A stretch of 64,000 nt of DNA from Notolepis coatsorum (GCA_963971535.1 OZ020585.1:30094568-30158567), one strand, 5' to 3'; positions 1-10,681 are shown, numbered from the stretch's first letter. A program made the numbers and translations. Notes: generated from the sequence alone by a model not told the origin.

Positions 1-931
1 TGTGTTTGTTTGTGCTGTCAAAGTAAAAGATGATAGTTTGAACAGTACATTTTTTTCCCATTTTAGGGAACTTGCACCTACATCCGTTTATTCTGATACA
101 TTTGCGTCTAATGAGTTACTTTGAAGGAAAAGGTTATGTCCACAAAACATTAAGGTATTCAAAACCAGCACAGTGAGCGGACCACCAGCTGACACTTAGT
201 CTATGTTTTAGAATGTGTGCTTTTGATACTTTACTATGGCTAGTGGCTACTTAGTTCACTTGTTCGGCTGTTATCGGATTCCAGTGTGAACTGGCCACAC
301 TCCTGAACTGACCCACATGCGTGAATTAACAATAAAGATGGACGTAAAAGAAATTGTGACAAATGTCAATTTAGAGTGACGTTAAAGTTGGTCACCTGTA
401 TCTGATTTAGGACCACATATGAAAGTGGCCCAAATCAGAACTGAAAAGATCAGATTCCATGTGATTTGTGCTGTTCACACTGTTGGAAAAAATCACATCT
501 GAGTCACATATGAGCAAATAAATCGGATCCTTCAGTGTGAACGTAGCCTCTGTCACGTGAAATTCGCCTACTTTTATAGTTTTATAGGCTTTTAGGACGT
601 TAGCCATTTCTGCTCCTATGCTTTTTTATTTTATTTATTAACATAGAAGCTCTTCATGGTTTTGATTAATCTGAACCATGTTTATATTGTCTGCTAGCCA
701 GATTAATGTTCATTTCAGAAACAGGATGAGTTACCAAAAAGAAACGTGGGCACCGTAATCTTCACAGCATTCCGTTTCTGCTCAAATGATCACCCCTACC
801 AGGGAAATGTTATCTTAAATTATATACACATTGACATCTTACACAGCCAGTTAATTTATTTATTAATTGAACTCTCCTGTTTCCCCATTCAATGTATTTT
901 TTTTTTTAACTTTTCCTAATTTAATGAAGAC
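1..931. other. intergenic DNA left of the BEL element, repeat-like
   Basis: No gene is supported here. Bases about 265-560 look like a decayed interspersed repeat: the phrase CAGTGTGAAC occurs near 279 and TCAGTGTGAACGTAG near 531, with related wording between them (ATCAGA, CACATATGA, TTCACACTG). The only open stretch on the minus strand (407-607) lies inside this repeat and has no recognisable domain. A poly-T/AT-rich stretch precedes the LTR at about 898-907. The last five bases (927-931, AAGAC) are the left target-site duplication of the BEL/Pao insertion. Confidence 0.5.
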
Positions 932-2321
932 TGTAACTGAGGGGTACAATTCCCTGACTGTATTGTTAGATATGGTAATCTTAAACCACTACCTCTTGTA
1001 CTTTAACTTCTGGCCATCCAGTACATGATATAAATATGATGAACACTTTCCCACCTGATGAAACGAAGTCCACACAAATGTACAAATCGAATATTTAATA
1101 TAGCAAAAGGTATATACAACGTTCACTTGTTTACACTTATGATTTGAAATGCACTTGTATGGCAAATGAGTATTCGTAGGTAAATCAACATTGAATGTCC
1201 AATCTCTGGTTACTCAGGGAGTAAGTATACAACCCGGTTCTTTAGGAAACTATAGCGATGGTACTTAAATGATTATAGCTGGATACACTAAGGGGGGGGG
1301 GGGTCCCGCTGGTTGTAAGACAGTAGGAGGGGGGGTTAGAGAAGCCGCTGGCGGTATCCCATCTGGCCGACGATTTCTTGGGAGAATTCAAAGTCTTGAA
1401 CACGGTGCCCACAGAACCTCGGTCCGCAGACGAATACAGCTGGACCCTCTGGTGGACGGTAGCTGCCGGTCCACAACGGAGAGACGTGAGGCGACCTCAC
1501 TGGTGTAGAGCGCCGTCTCACCTTGCTCCTCTCCGGGGGGTAGTTCCAACACTCCGCAGTGTTGGCCGTTATCCATGGAATAATCAAAGCACCCAAAGCA
1601 TAATCCAAGCCGTGGAAGGCTCGCCGTCGTCCGGGTAGAGTAATCCAATATACAGGTCCAGTCGCCCTGGCCCGGAGCTCCTCGGATGCAAGCACCACTA
1701 GTGGTCTGCCCAGCCTGGTTAAGACTCCAGATAACGTCAGGAACGATGGGGGTACTGATAACTTTATAACTCTAACCGAACGATGCACCATACATAAATA
1801 GACTATTATTAGCTTAATAGAATACGTCCAACTCGACGGTATAGTGCCAAACTATGACTATTCAACTATTAATCCACACGATATCTCAATGCCTATTCTG
1901 AGGCCAAGTAGGCCTTACTGCACCACACGTGCGTCGTGGGTGAGGCTTCGCGTCTGTTACTCTGTTGGAGGGTAAAGAACTGGACTAAAAGAAAGTTCTA
2001 CTTTACTTGCGCCATATATATATGCGCTATGAACAAATAGTACCATTCGTATTTCGCCAGACGTATTCCTACGCGGAACCGGGCTTGCCTCGGCATGTTG
2101 GGCGGCACGATTGATCTTGAACCTAGGGGTATGGCTGCTGGCGCCAGGTTCTCGTCCAATGGTAGAATGAAACTATTATGGGCTGTTTAGTATACTAAAG
2201 GGATATTCAGTGCATATTGTACAAGGAATATACAGGGGATATCAAACGATATACAAATACTATTTAAATATATATATATAAATAAATATATATATTCGGT
2301 TTAATCTGATCCTTCACAACA
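932..2321 (-). repeat. 3' LTR of BEL/Pao element
   Basis: This is the downstream LTR in element orientation, 1390 bp, matching 8175-9564. Its outer edge abuts the AAGAC duplication at 927-931. On the element strand the inner edge is preceded by the purine-rich AGGGGGCGGC, the expected plus-strand primer tract. Confidence 0.95.
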
Positions 2322-2335
2322 GCCGCCCCCTAATT
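2322..2335 (-). other. Polypurine tract of BEL/Pao element
   Basis: On the minus strand the bases just before the 3' LTR read TTAGGGGGCGGC and then TGTTGTGAAGG of the LTR. A purine run directly at the LTR edge is the usual plus-strand primer. The region between the pol stop and this tract (2336-2414) has no ORF. Confidence 0.65.
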
Positions 2336-2414
2336 AGTCCCACCTAATTAGCTAAGCAGAGACAGATTAACCGCACTGTCTACCACTCAAGGTCCGCTGT
2401 AAGGGTCAGTCAAC

Positions 2415-5400
2415 TCACAAAGTCATGGGGTCATGGTCATCATCGATAGTGTCTGGGAGTCGGGGCAGTTCTATTAGCCTCGCCACGGGTCGTGTGTAAA
2501 TTCGCCCTTGGACGAGTACTTCAGCTGCTCGGACCTTGCCATCGGCACCGGTGATCACTTTGCTTACGCGGCCAGCCGGCCACATAGCTCTGGGTAGTGA
2601 CTGGTCGATAATCATGACGACTGTTCCTTCTGTCAAATTGTCTCTCTCTTTTACCCACTTCTGGCGGGTCTGTAGAGACGGTAGGTAGTGGAGTAGGAAG
2701 CTGCTCCAAAACTTGTCAGCTAGTACTTGACTGTACCTCCACATTCTTCGGCCGTTCGCTTCTTCAGGCCTGTACATTGTCTGGGGTAGCGCGGGGTCCA
2801 GCCGCCCCATTAAGAGTGTGTTGGGGGTGACTGGGTCGACATCTGCTACATCACTGGAGACGTAACCGAGGGGCTTTGAGTTCAATACTCCCTCGATCTC
2901 CGTGAGGACTGTCATTAGGACTTCCTCCGCCACAGTCTGGGCCCCAAGCATGGCGTACAGGGCTGTCTTTATAGAACATACTTCTCGTTCCCAGGTTCCA
3001 CCGAAGTGGGGTGCGTTCGGGGGATTAAACTGGAAGTCAATCTGGGATGGAGCGAGGTGGGTCTTAAGTTCTGGGCCCATAGCTTGGAAGCTCTCTCTCA
3101 GCTCTCTTTCTCCGCCTTTGAAGTTTGTCCCGTGATCAGACAACAATGTAGACGGTTTTCCTTTCCGTGATGTGAATCTTCGGAAGGCCATAAGGAATGA
3201 GTCTGTGCTCATGGTCGGAAGGAGCTCGATATGTATCGCTCTGGTGGTCATGCATTTGAATACAATACCCCGCCGCTTCTCGGTTCCTCTTCCTCTCTTT
3301 ATATACAACGGGCCAAAACAGTCCATGCCTGTGGAGTGGAATGGCTTGTCGCCGAGTCGGAGGCGACAGGGGGGTAAGTCAGCCATCCGTGGTATGCTGG
3401 GCTGCGCGCGCCACTTACGGCAGTCTAGACAGGTTCGCTGGAAGCGCCGCACTGCTTCTCTCCCTTGCAGTATCCAATAACGACGTCTGATCTCCGCGAA
3501 GACTCTCTCTGCTCCTGCGTGGTGTACATCCTCGTCGAATTTCTTTATGATCAGCTCTGTGACCTTGTGTCGGCTGTTCAAGACGATCGGGTACTTAATG
3601 TCATCCGGTAGATCGGGGGCTCTCCGCAGGCGACCACCCACTCTGATGAGATTATGGGCGTCACTCTCGGGTGCCAGGTGGAGCAGTCTGCTGTCTGATG
3701 GGACGGACTTTCCTCCCTGTAGACAGTCTAGCTCATCGGGGAACGAGTCTCTCTGGGCTCGTTGTAGTAGAAGAAGTTCTGCTTCTTCGTAGTCAGCTGC
3801 TGACATGTCAGTGGTGGACTGAATCTCTGGGTGGTGCCACAGGAATGTTCTCTGCTGCGCACTCTCTAGGGTAATGCAGTCATCTATGTTGGGGTCTGTG
3901 GAGGCGACTGTGCTCAGTCCACAGAACATAGGTTTCTTGTTCTCAGCCTCCTCGTTACTTGCTTCCCGTGGGGTGGGCGTAGGCCACTCTCCTTCCGGCA
4001 GCTTGAGGAATTCTGGTCCGTCACTGTAAATGTTGCGACGGGTGAGGTCATCCAGAGACATTCCCCGGGTGATGACGTCAGCTGGGTTGTGTTTGGTGTC
4101 CACATACCGCCAGCTCGCTGCTTCTGTTAACTCTTGAATCTCGGTGACTCTGACTCCCACGAAGACTTTGTATCTGCATGAATCAGACTTGATCCATGTG
4201 AGTACTGTCGTGGAATCTGACCACAAGATTGTTCTGTGCACCGGAATGGTGAGTTCACGTTGGATTAACGTGGCTAGATGCGCTCCTGCTAGGGCTGCGC
4301 AGAGCTCTAGACGCGGGATAGATTGTTGCTTTCGTGGGGCTATTCTTGAGCGGGCCAGGATGAAAGCAGTGTGTATCTTTCCTTCCTTCTCTTGGGCACG
4401 CAAGTAGGCCACCGATCCATAGGCTACTTCGGAGGCGTCGCTGAAGACGTGTAGATCAATCTTGCATGTCTCTGGCCTCACTGTGGATGGGAAGTAGCTG
4501 CGGCGTATATTGACGCCTGGGAGTGAGCGGAGTTCCGTCTCCCACTCTCTCCATGTTGAGGCAAGGTGTGCGGGTATTGGGTCGTCCCAGCCCTGGTCCT
4601 TGTCCCATAGTGCTCGTACAATCATCTTTGCCCTGGTGGTGTAAGGTAGAATACATCCCAACGGGTCATATTGTCTGGCGAGTGTTCTGTACACACTCCG
4701 TCTGGTGGTCGGTGTCGCTGTCGACCTTCCCTGCTCTGTCAGGGGTTTGTGTCTATAGTGGAGCGAGTCTGTTTTGAAGCGCCAGACTAGTCCTAGTGTC
4801 ATTTCTTGGGCTTCTCCTGGGATGGTCGCCATCCAGGTCTCGCTGCTGGCAGCCTTGTCCGCGGGGGAGAGGCTGCGCAATACGTGCGGGTCACTGCTGG
4901 CCCACTGCCTGAGATCAAAGCCGCCTTTGATCAGGGAGGCGCGTAGCTTGATTAGGAGAGCCTCGGCTTCTTCTTGAGTCGAAACGCTTTGTAAACAGTT
5001 GTCCACGTAGAAACTGTTCTTCACACTGTGTCGGACCTCTTCATCTGCTGTTGGGTCCTCTGCGACGTGTTTCTGTAGTGCAAATGTAGCACAGCACGGG
5101 CTGCATGTGGTTCCGAAGGGGAGTACTTCCCACTGGTAGATGGCTGGGTTCTCATCTCCGATCCTCTCTCTCCATAGGAACCGCAGCAGGGGCTTGTCCT
5201 CCTCTACTAGTCTCACCTGCAGGAACATCCCTTTGATATCCCCGCTGATAGCCACCTTGTCCTGGCGGAAGCGCAGTAGCACGCCTAGTAGGGAGGGGCC
5301 GAGTGTGGGGCCGGGCAAGAGCTCTTTATTCAGATTTTGGGATCCGATCTGGTAGCTGCAGTTAAACACAATGCGATCCTTGCCGTTGTGATGGACCTTG

Positions 5401-6458
5401 TGATGCGGCACGTACCATGATTCGGTCGTCTGATCGGCCTCTTTAATGTCAATCTTTGTTACGTGTCCCGCTGTGATTAGCTTCTCAATCTCAGCGCGGT
5501 ACACACGCTCTTGAGCGGGGTCTTTGGCTAGGCGCCGCTCTGTGTTCAATAGATAGCGCTCCGTGGCGTCTTTCTTTGCGTGAAAGGTGGGCATTCCCTC
5601 TCGCCTCAGGAGTGGAGTTGCGTATCTCATCACTCCGCCGACTGTGACTCTCTTGGTCCCCTGCTCGAGTAGGTTGATGGCGTAAATGTCTTCTTTAGAA
5701 CGAATATCTTTCTTTTCGTTCTTAAAGGGCATTGTCTCTAGTGTCCATAGCCTCTCGACATGTTGCAGGAGAGTGGTGTCTTCTTCTGTCGTTCTGGAGT
5801 GGAGGCAGCTAGTGGCTGCTGTTCGGTTGAGAGATTTAGCGAGGGGGCCTTGTAGTGTCCACCCTAGGCGGGTCTCGACTGCTGCAGGACAGCCTCGGGG
5901 TCCTGTATGGACCCGGTCAATCGGGACTATGAGTTCTGCATGGTCGCAGCCTATCAGCAGGGTCGGGGTAGCGCCGTCTATGAGCGGGATAGGTAGTTGT
6001 CGCAGGTGCACATATTTATCCATCAACTTGGCGATAGGGTAGGTGTACTGCGATAGTCCTATTTCTTGGCTGGTGAAAGCATTTGTAATCCTATACCGTC
6101 GCTCTGGCTGCCCGTTTGCTGCGATAGTGAAGGAGACATTCTCGCCCTTTATCGTCTTTAAATCTCTTCTTATTGTCCGAATCGTCATTTCGTTCTTGCT
6201 CCCCCGCAGTCCCAGCTGGGCCGCAGCGGACGCGAGCAGAAGGGTCTTCTCTGACCCGTCATCAAGGACGGCGTAAGTGTCCATGACTTTATCTTGGTAG
6301 CTCAATGTCACACGGACTACCTTTAAGAGCACTTGGGCGCCGCTGCTGCTGGCGGGGTCAATGTACATGACACTTGCCTTGGTGCCTAAAACGCTCTTGT
6401 CTTGCGGGTGGCAGCTTCTCCAAAATCCTCTCGACGTTAGAGTTGGCGTATAGCTCAT
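2415..6458 (-). CDS. BEL/Pao pol polyprotein: PR-RT-RNase H-IN (1347 aa)
   Basis: An uninterrupted pol frame. Domains in order: aspartic protease with VLDDGS at 64-69; reverse transcriptase with SGDIKGMF (D407) and the catalytic YVDN at 484-487; a Pao-type peptidase/RNase H block with FSDAS (D674), RLEL (E718), WSDST (D748) and NPAD (D794); integrase with a zinc-binding HH (979-980) and CLDC (1010-1013) and a core with D1046, D1108 and E1157; and a C-terminal DUF5641-like segment near 1265-1335. All key catalytic residues are present except that the last residue of the YVDD-type box is Asn. Its frame is +1 relative to gag. The first Met (6458) is inside gag, so Pol is probably made by frameshifting or has been shifted by a deletion. 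Confidence 0.95.
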   Translation of the reverse strand: MSYTPTLTSRGFWRSCHPQDKSVLGTKASVMYIDPASSSGAQVLLKVVRVTLSYQDKVMDTYAVLDDGSEKTLLLASAAAQLGLRGSKNEMTIRTIRRDLKTIKGENVSFTIAANGQPERRYRITNAFTSQEIGLSQYTYPIAKLMDKYVHLRQLPIPLIDGATPTLLIGCDHAELIVPIDRVHTGPRGCPAAVETRLGWTLQGPLAKSLNRTAATSCLHSRTTEEDTTLLQHVERLWTLETMPFKNEKKDIRSKEDIYAINLLEQGTKRVTVGGVMRYATPLLRREGMPTFHAKKDATERYLLNTERRLAKDPAQERVYRAEIEKLITAGHVTKIDIKEADQTTESWYVPHHKVHHNGKDRIVFNCSYQIGSQNLNKELLPGPTLGPSLLGVLLRFRQDKVAISGDIKGMFLQVRLVEEDKPLLRFLWRERIGDENPAIYQWEVLPFGTTCSPCCATFALQKHVAEDPTADEEVRHSVKNSFYVDNCLQSVSTQEEAEALLIKLRASLIKGGFDLRQWASSDPHVLRSLSPADKAASSETWMATIPGEAQEMTLGLVWRFKTDSLHYRHKPLTEQGRSTATPTTRRSVYRTLARQYDPLGCILPYTTRAKMIVRALWDKDQGWDDPIPAHLASTWREWETELRSLPGVNIRRSYFPSTVRPETCKIDLHVFSDASEVAYGSVAYLRAQEKEGKIHTAFILARSRIAPRKQQSIPRLELCAALAGAHLATLIQRELTIPVHRTILWSDSTTVLTWIKSDSCRYKVFVGVRVTEIQELTEAASWRYVDTKHNPADVITRGMSLDDLTRRNIYSDGPEFLKLPEGEWPTPTPREASNEEAENKKPMFCGLSTVASTDPNIDDCITLESAQQRTFLWHHPEIQSTTDMSAADYEEAELLLLQRAQRDSFPDELDCLQGGKSVPSDSRLLHLAPESDAHNLIRVGGRLRRAPDLPDDIKYPIVLNSRHKVTELIIKKFDEDVHHAGAERVFAEIRRRYWILQGREAVRRFQRTCLDCRKWRAQPSIPRMADLPPCRLRLGDKPFHSTGMDCFGPLYIKRGRGTEKRRGIVFKCMTTRAIHIELLPTMSTDSFLMAFRRFTSRKGKPSTLLSDHGTNFKGGERELRESFQAMGPELKTHLAPSQIDFQFNPPNAPHFGGTWEREVCSIKTALYAMLGAQTVAEEVLMTVLTEIEGVLNSKPLGYVSSDVADVDPVTPNTLLMGRLDPALPQTMYRPEEANGRRMWRYSQVLADKFWSSFLLHYLPSLQTRQKWVKERDNLTEGTVVMIIDQSLPRAMWPAGRVSKVITGADGKVRAAEVLVQGRIYTRPVARLIELPRLPDTIDDDHDPMTL

Positions 6459-8130
6459 GCATGCCCTTTTCCCGTTGCGCTCCCAGCATCCCTACCAGGG
6501 ACTGCACTTTGATTGACAGGTCGTCTAATGAGCGATTGTCTGTTGCTGGGGGTAGGCGATCAATATGCCTTATCTCTTGGATTACGTAATCCCATATACG
6601 TCCATATCTCTGGTCCAGCGCTGCAAGGGCCGCTGTGTATGGGGTCAAAGAGGTGGCATAGGCTAGCGCTATATTGTGCGCTCGCGGTAATTTCAGGTGC
6701 TTCAGTAATATTGCATACTTGTGGCGTTCATCAGCGACATCCACCATCATTGTCTCTAAGCACATCCGGAGCTCCGTGTACTGTGCTCGACTCTCATAGG
6801 CGAAGTCTGGGAACGACGGCGTGGCAATGTATGACGCCGTGAATGGCTGATACATCGGCGAGCGTTGGGGGAGAGACCTCCTAGGCGAGTCCCCTCTTGC
6901 GCCTCTCTGTGGGCTGGTACCGACAGGGTACCATGGCCCGCTGGTCCAGGTGCTATTCCTCGGGGCTGGTCGTGCGTCGTGCTCACCCGTGAATAGAGTC
7001 GGGGGTCTGTAGCGCAGCGCCGCGGGGGTATAGCCTGGGCTGTACTGGACCTCCTGGTCCGGTGGAGTACTGTGCTGTCGTCGGGCTTGGTTCTCCTCCT
7101 CTCCCTCTTCTTCCTCTATCAGGTCTTCCAGATCCTGTAATCGTTTATTTAGCTTCTCCGCAGTGTATGCCGCTCCTTCCTTGTAGCTGGGTCTCGCTTG
7201 GACCGGTCTGGGAAGGGGGTCTGCGGGGGGTATAGGCTCGGTCTGTTGGTCAAGTTCAGGGTCGCTTGGTCGGTTAGGAGACGCTGCCCTTGACTGTTGT
7301 CTCGACGAGCTCCTTGAACCCCTGGCGGAGGGAGAGGGTGTTGCCTTGCGGATCAGCTGCTCCATTAGCTGCGCTTGTAGCTTGTCGCGCTCGACTTCGC
7401 GCTTGGTGAGATCTGCTTCTCTTTGGGCACCGGCAGCGGCGCGCTGGGCGTCGGCCCGGTCTCTTGCCATATTCTCTTCCGTCTGAAGGCGTCTCATCTC
7501 CAGGCGTGTGCGCTCTTCTTCGCTCCGTTGCTGCGCTTGGAGGCGTTCTCTTTCAATAGTAAAATGTTCGCGCTCGCTAAGCGTCTGTGCTTGGAGTCGA
7601 TCGCGTTCGGTAGAGGCTGTCAGGCTGACGAGGAACGCCTGTTGTAGCATCCTCTCCGCTTCGCTGGGGGAAGGCGGTTGTGGAGGTGAGCCGCTCCTGG
7701 GTGAGCTGCTCCTGGGTGTACTCGTTGGGGAGTCCTGGAGCTCTATTTCCTCGGCGCTCTCCTCCTCTTCTTCCGTGCAGAGTTCTCTCTCTGTAGGGTT
7801 GTCTTCCTCCCGGGGCTGGTCGGGGACTACTTCTTCGGTAGTGGCGGGGGGTAAAGGCATGTCAGCTCCCTCCTGGTCCCCGCCGTGAGCTTGGTCAGTT
7901 ACATTAGAACCTACTAGGGCCTCTGTGGTCGGGGAAACCTGGTCGTTAAGGTCAGACATAATTTTACTTTCTACTTTTACCGCGTTTACCGTTTGTCGAA
8001 GGCTAGGTAGTTGACTGACAGTGTAATCCTCTAAGTACTGAGGTGGCTGTCGTCTGCGCCGCGGGCGTTCTAGGTTAGGAGGACCGTTTCGTGGAGTGTT
8101 CATCATAGGCCATTTCAATATTAATAACAC
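6358..8130 (-). CDS. BEL/Pao gag-like protein (590 aa)
   Basis: First ORF of the element. The N-terminal ~130 residues are Pro/Arg/Glu-rich. Residues about 160-280 are a highly charged R/E/Q-rich helical region, and residues about 440-585 resemble the DUF1759 gag domain of BEL elements (for example KYAILLKHLKLPRAHNIALAY and a NSNVERILEKLP segment near the end). In this family Gag forms the particle. The ORF ends directly after the QERFR segment with no CCHC zinc knuckle, where most BEL gags continue into a nucleocapsid region. It overlaps the pol ORF by about 100 bp in a different frame. The start may instead be the Met-Met at residues 9-10. Confidence 0.85.
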   Translation of the reverse strand: MLLILKWPMMNTPRNGPPNLERPRRRRQPPQYLEDYTVSQLPSLRQTVNAVKVESKIMSDLNDQVSPTTEALVGSNVTDQAHGGDQEGADMPLPPATTEEVVPDQPREEDNPTERELCTEEEEESAEEIELQDSPTSTPRSSSPRSGSPPQPPSPSEAERMLQQAFLVSLTASTERDRLQAQTLSEREHFTIERERLQAQQRSEEERTRLEMRRLQTEENMARDRADAQRAAAGAQREADLTKREVERDKLQAQLMEQLIRKATPSPSARGSRSSSRQQSRAASPNRPSDPELDQQTEPIPPADPLPRPVQARPSYKEGAAYTAEKLNKRLQDLEDLIEEEEGEEENQARRQHSTPPDQEVQYSPGYTPAALRYRPPTLFTGEHDARPAPRNSTWTSGPWYPVGTSPQRGARGDSPRRSLPQRSPMYQPFTASYIATPSFPDFAYESRAQYTELRMCLETMMVDVADERHKYAILLKHLKLPRAHNIALAYATSLTPYTAALAALDQRYGRIWDYVIQEIRHIDRLPPATDNRSLDDLSIKVQSLVGMLGAQREKGMHELYANSNVERILEKLPPARQERFRHQGKCHVH

Positions 8131-8155
8131 TATATTAATATTACACTAGTTACCA

Positions 8156-8172
8156 TCCGGCTCGAAGGACCA
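8156..8172 (-). promoter_or_regulatory. Primer-binding site, tRNA-Tyr type
   Basis: On the element strand, two bases after the 5' LTR end, the sequence reads TGGTCCTTCGAGCCGGA. This 17-nt stretch is exactly complementary to the 3' end of the eukaryotic tRNA-Tyr acceptor/T arm including CCA (TCCGGCTCGAAGGACCA). It would prime minus-strand cDNA synthesis. The tRNA assignment rests on recalled tRNA-Tyr sequence. Confidence 0.8.
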
Positions 8173-8174
8173 AT

Positions 8175-9564
8175 TGTAACTGAGGGGTACAATTCCCTGA
8201 CTGTATTGTTAGATATGGTAATCTTAAACCACTACCTCTTGTACTTTAACTTCTGGCCATCCAGTACATGATATAAATATGATGAACACTTTCCCACCTG
8301 ATGAAACGAAGTCCACACAAATGTACAAATCGAATATTTAATATAGCAAAAGGTATATACAACGTTCACTTGTTTACACTTATGATTTGAAATGCACTTG
8401 TATGGCAAATGAGTATTCGTAGGTAAATCAACATTGAATGTCCAATCTCTGGTTACTCAGGGAGTAAGTATACAACCCGGTTCTTTAGGAAACTATAGCG
8501 ATGGTACTTAAATGATTATAGCTGGATACACTAAGGGGGGGGGGGGTCCCGCTGGTTGTAAGACAGTAGGAGGGGGGGTTAGAGAAGCCGCTGGCGGTAT
8601 CCCATCTGGCCGACGATTTCTTGGGAGAATTCAAAGTCTTGAACACGGTGCCCACAGAACCTCGGTCCGCAGACGAATACAGCTGGACCCTCTGGTGGAC
8701 GGTAGCTGCCGGTCCACAACGGAGAGACGTGAGGCGACCTCACTGGTGTAGAGCGCCGTCTCACCTTGCTCCTCTCCGGGGGGTAGTTCCAACACTCCGC
8801 AGTGTTGGCCGTTATCCATGGAATAATCAAAGCACCCAAAGCATAATCCAAGCCGTGGAAGGCTCGCCGTCGTCCGGGTAGAGTAATCCAATATACAGGT
8901 CCAGTCGCCCTGGCCCGGAGCTCCTCGGATGCAAGCACCACTAGTGGTCTGCCCAGCCTGGTTAAGACTCCAGATAACGTCAGGAACGATGGGGGTACTG
9001 ATAACTTTATAACTCTAACCGAACGATGCACCATACATAAATAGACTATTATTAGCTTAATAGAATACGTCCAACTCGACGGTATAGTGCCAAACTATGA
9101 CTATTCAACTATTAATCCACACGATATCTCAATGCCTATTCTGAGGCCAAGTAGGCCTTACTGCACCACACGTGCGTCGTGGGTGAGGCTTCGCGTCTGT
9201 TACTCTGTTGGAGGGTAAAGAACTGGACTAAAAGAAAGTTCTACTTTACTTGCGCCATATATATATGCGCTATGAACAAATAGTACCATTCGTATTTCGC
9301 CAGACGTATTCCTACGCGGAACCGGGCTTGCCTCGGCATGTTGGGCGGCACGATTGAACTTGAACCTAGGGGTATGGCTGCTGGCGCCAGGTTCTCGTCC
9401 AATGGTAGAATGAAACTATTATGGGCTGTTTAGTAGACTAAAGGGATATTCAGTGCATATTGTACAAGGAATATACAGGGGATATCAAACGATATACAAA
9501 TACTATTTAAATATATATATATAAATAAATATATATATTCGGTTTAATCTGATCCTTCACAACA
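8175..9564 (-). repeat. 5' LTR of BEL/Pao element
   Basis: This copy is upstream in the element's own orientation. It matches 932-2321 at a constant offset of 7243 bases, including a 12-G run, so no indels separate the two. I found only two mismatches (around 9357 and 9435). It should hold the promoter and the transcript start. Short ORFs inside it occur identically in the other LTR and are not genes. Confidence 0.95.
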
Positions 9565-9585
9565 AAGACAAATGGGTAAACATAA

Positions 9586-10681
9586 AATTAACATAATTAT
9601 GTTTTCAATGTCCTGAACACACTTTGTATGCATCGGTGTTCCTTAGGGTCAATTTGACCCAAGGCTGTTTTAACTGTATAAAACATACAGTATAAAAACA
9701 TCAACATTTTACACACATTTGTTTTGATTATTTAGGATGATATTGAGGTGACTGAGTAATTTATAATATTGGAGAAAAAAATCATCCCTCTGCTTTAGGG
9801 TCCTAATCTAACATACCATACCTGCAGTGCAAAAACCACTTATAGTTCACATGGGGATGGGAGACTATACGAGAACTGATATTTACTGTGAAATGGGAAG
9901 GGGGGTGGGTGCATATAACCAGCAATATGGTTCCCGCAAAGACATTGGTAGTTTACGCAACATAGGGGAGGAGCAAACATATAAACGCTTGCATAGCAGC
10001 CTTCTAAACCATTTCCCTTGACACTCTGTGTACTTTATCTTCATGTTCTCTCTAAATTGAAAATTACCTTGATAAAAATATTTCTGCCAGTGAAGTTTTG
10101 TCACTGCTCTTTGACGGTGAAAGTGACATACTGGTTATGTTATGAGACATCCTCTGATAGAGGCCCTTAGTGCAGATGCTCATGTTGTCTCTCAACCACA
10201 AGCAGCAGACATGTTACTTTCCAGAAATGGTCCCGCTCCCCACTTGAACAACAGCTTAGTGCTGCTAATGTCATAAAAATGGTTCCAGGCCGCACCAGAT
10301 ATGCTGTCAGCCATGTACAAGACATAAAGTCAGCATTCAAGCTCTTCATAACACCATCAATTGAGAAGGATATACTTGTACTTATAACTTAAATAATATA
10401 TAATTTAACAACAGCAAAACGATCTTTCTTTAAATTGTGTCAATCAGTGAGATTTTATGGTGATTTATATATTTTTCGATAGTCACATAATAGGTATTTT
10501 GGATGCATAATGGCCTGGGTGGGGGTAATGTTTTATTGGTTATTTAGGTAGGCAACAAAGAAACAAAGCACCTAAACCATACATTTGGGTAACAATTTTG
10601 ATTATGATAATTTTCTGGAGGTTTAAACTCAAAATGACCCCAATAAAGGATGTCAAGTACATTTAAGGATAAGAGGGTTAA
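9586..10681 (+). mobile_element. Decayed piggyBac-type element
   Basis: The right edge reads AAGGATAAGAGGG followed by TTAA (10678-10681), a usual piggyBac terminus and target. An internal GGGTCAATTTGACCC-like palindrome lies near 9648. A transposase remnant sits at about 10180-10392. The left edge is not clear; a TTAA at about 9586 is only a candidate. Confidence 0.55.
10180..10392 (+). pseudogene. piggyBac (PGBD-type) transposase fragment
   Basis: The plus-strand frame from about 10240 to the stop at 10390-10392 reads LSAANVIKMVPGRTRYAVSH and then QDIKSAFKLFITPSIEK. These match the start of the DDE_Tnp_1_7 domain in fish piggyBac-derived transposases. The preceding ~60 bases carry related sequence in another frame, so a frameshift separates them. 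The catalytic part is missing; the copy is dead. Confidence 0.7.

Larger units (their letters stand above)
932..9564 (-). mobile_element. Complete BEL/Pao LTR retrotransposon
   Basis: An 8.6-kb element on the minus strand, flanked by the 5-bp direct repeat AAGAC (927-931 and 9565-9569). It has two 1390-bp LTRs that begin TG and end CA, a tRNA primer-binding site just inside the 5' LTR, a gag ORF, a pol ORF ordered protease-RT-RNase H-integrase, and a purine-rich tract against the 3' LTR. This domain order, the Pao-type peptidase/RNase H block and the 5-bp duplication define the BEL/Pao superfamily. The near-identical LTRs indicate a very recent insertion. It lies about 3.5 kb upstream of the numa1 first exon, in the opposite orientation. 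Confidence 0.95.

Noticed and set aside
1336..1791. Open frames inside the LTRs (also 1269-1508, 1378-1648 and identical ones at 8512-9034)
   Set aside because: They occur in both LTRs only because the LTRs are identical; several overlap on both strands and none has a domain.
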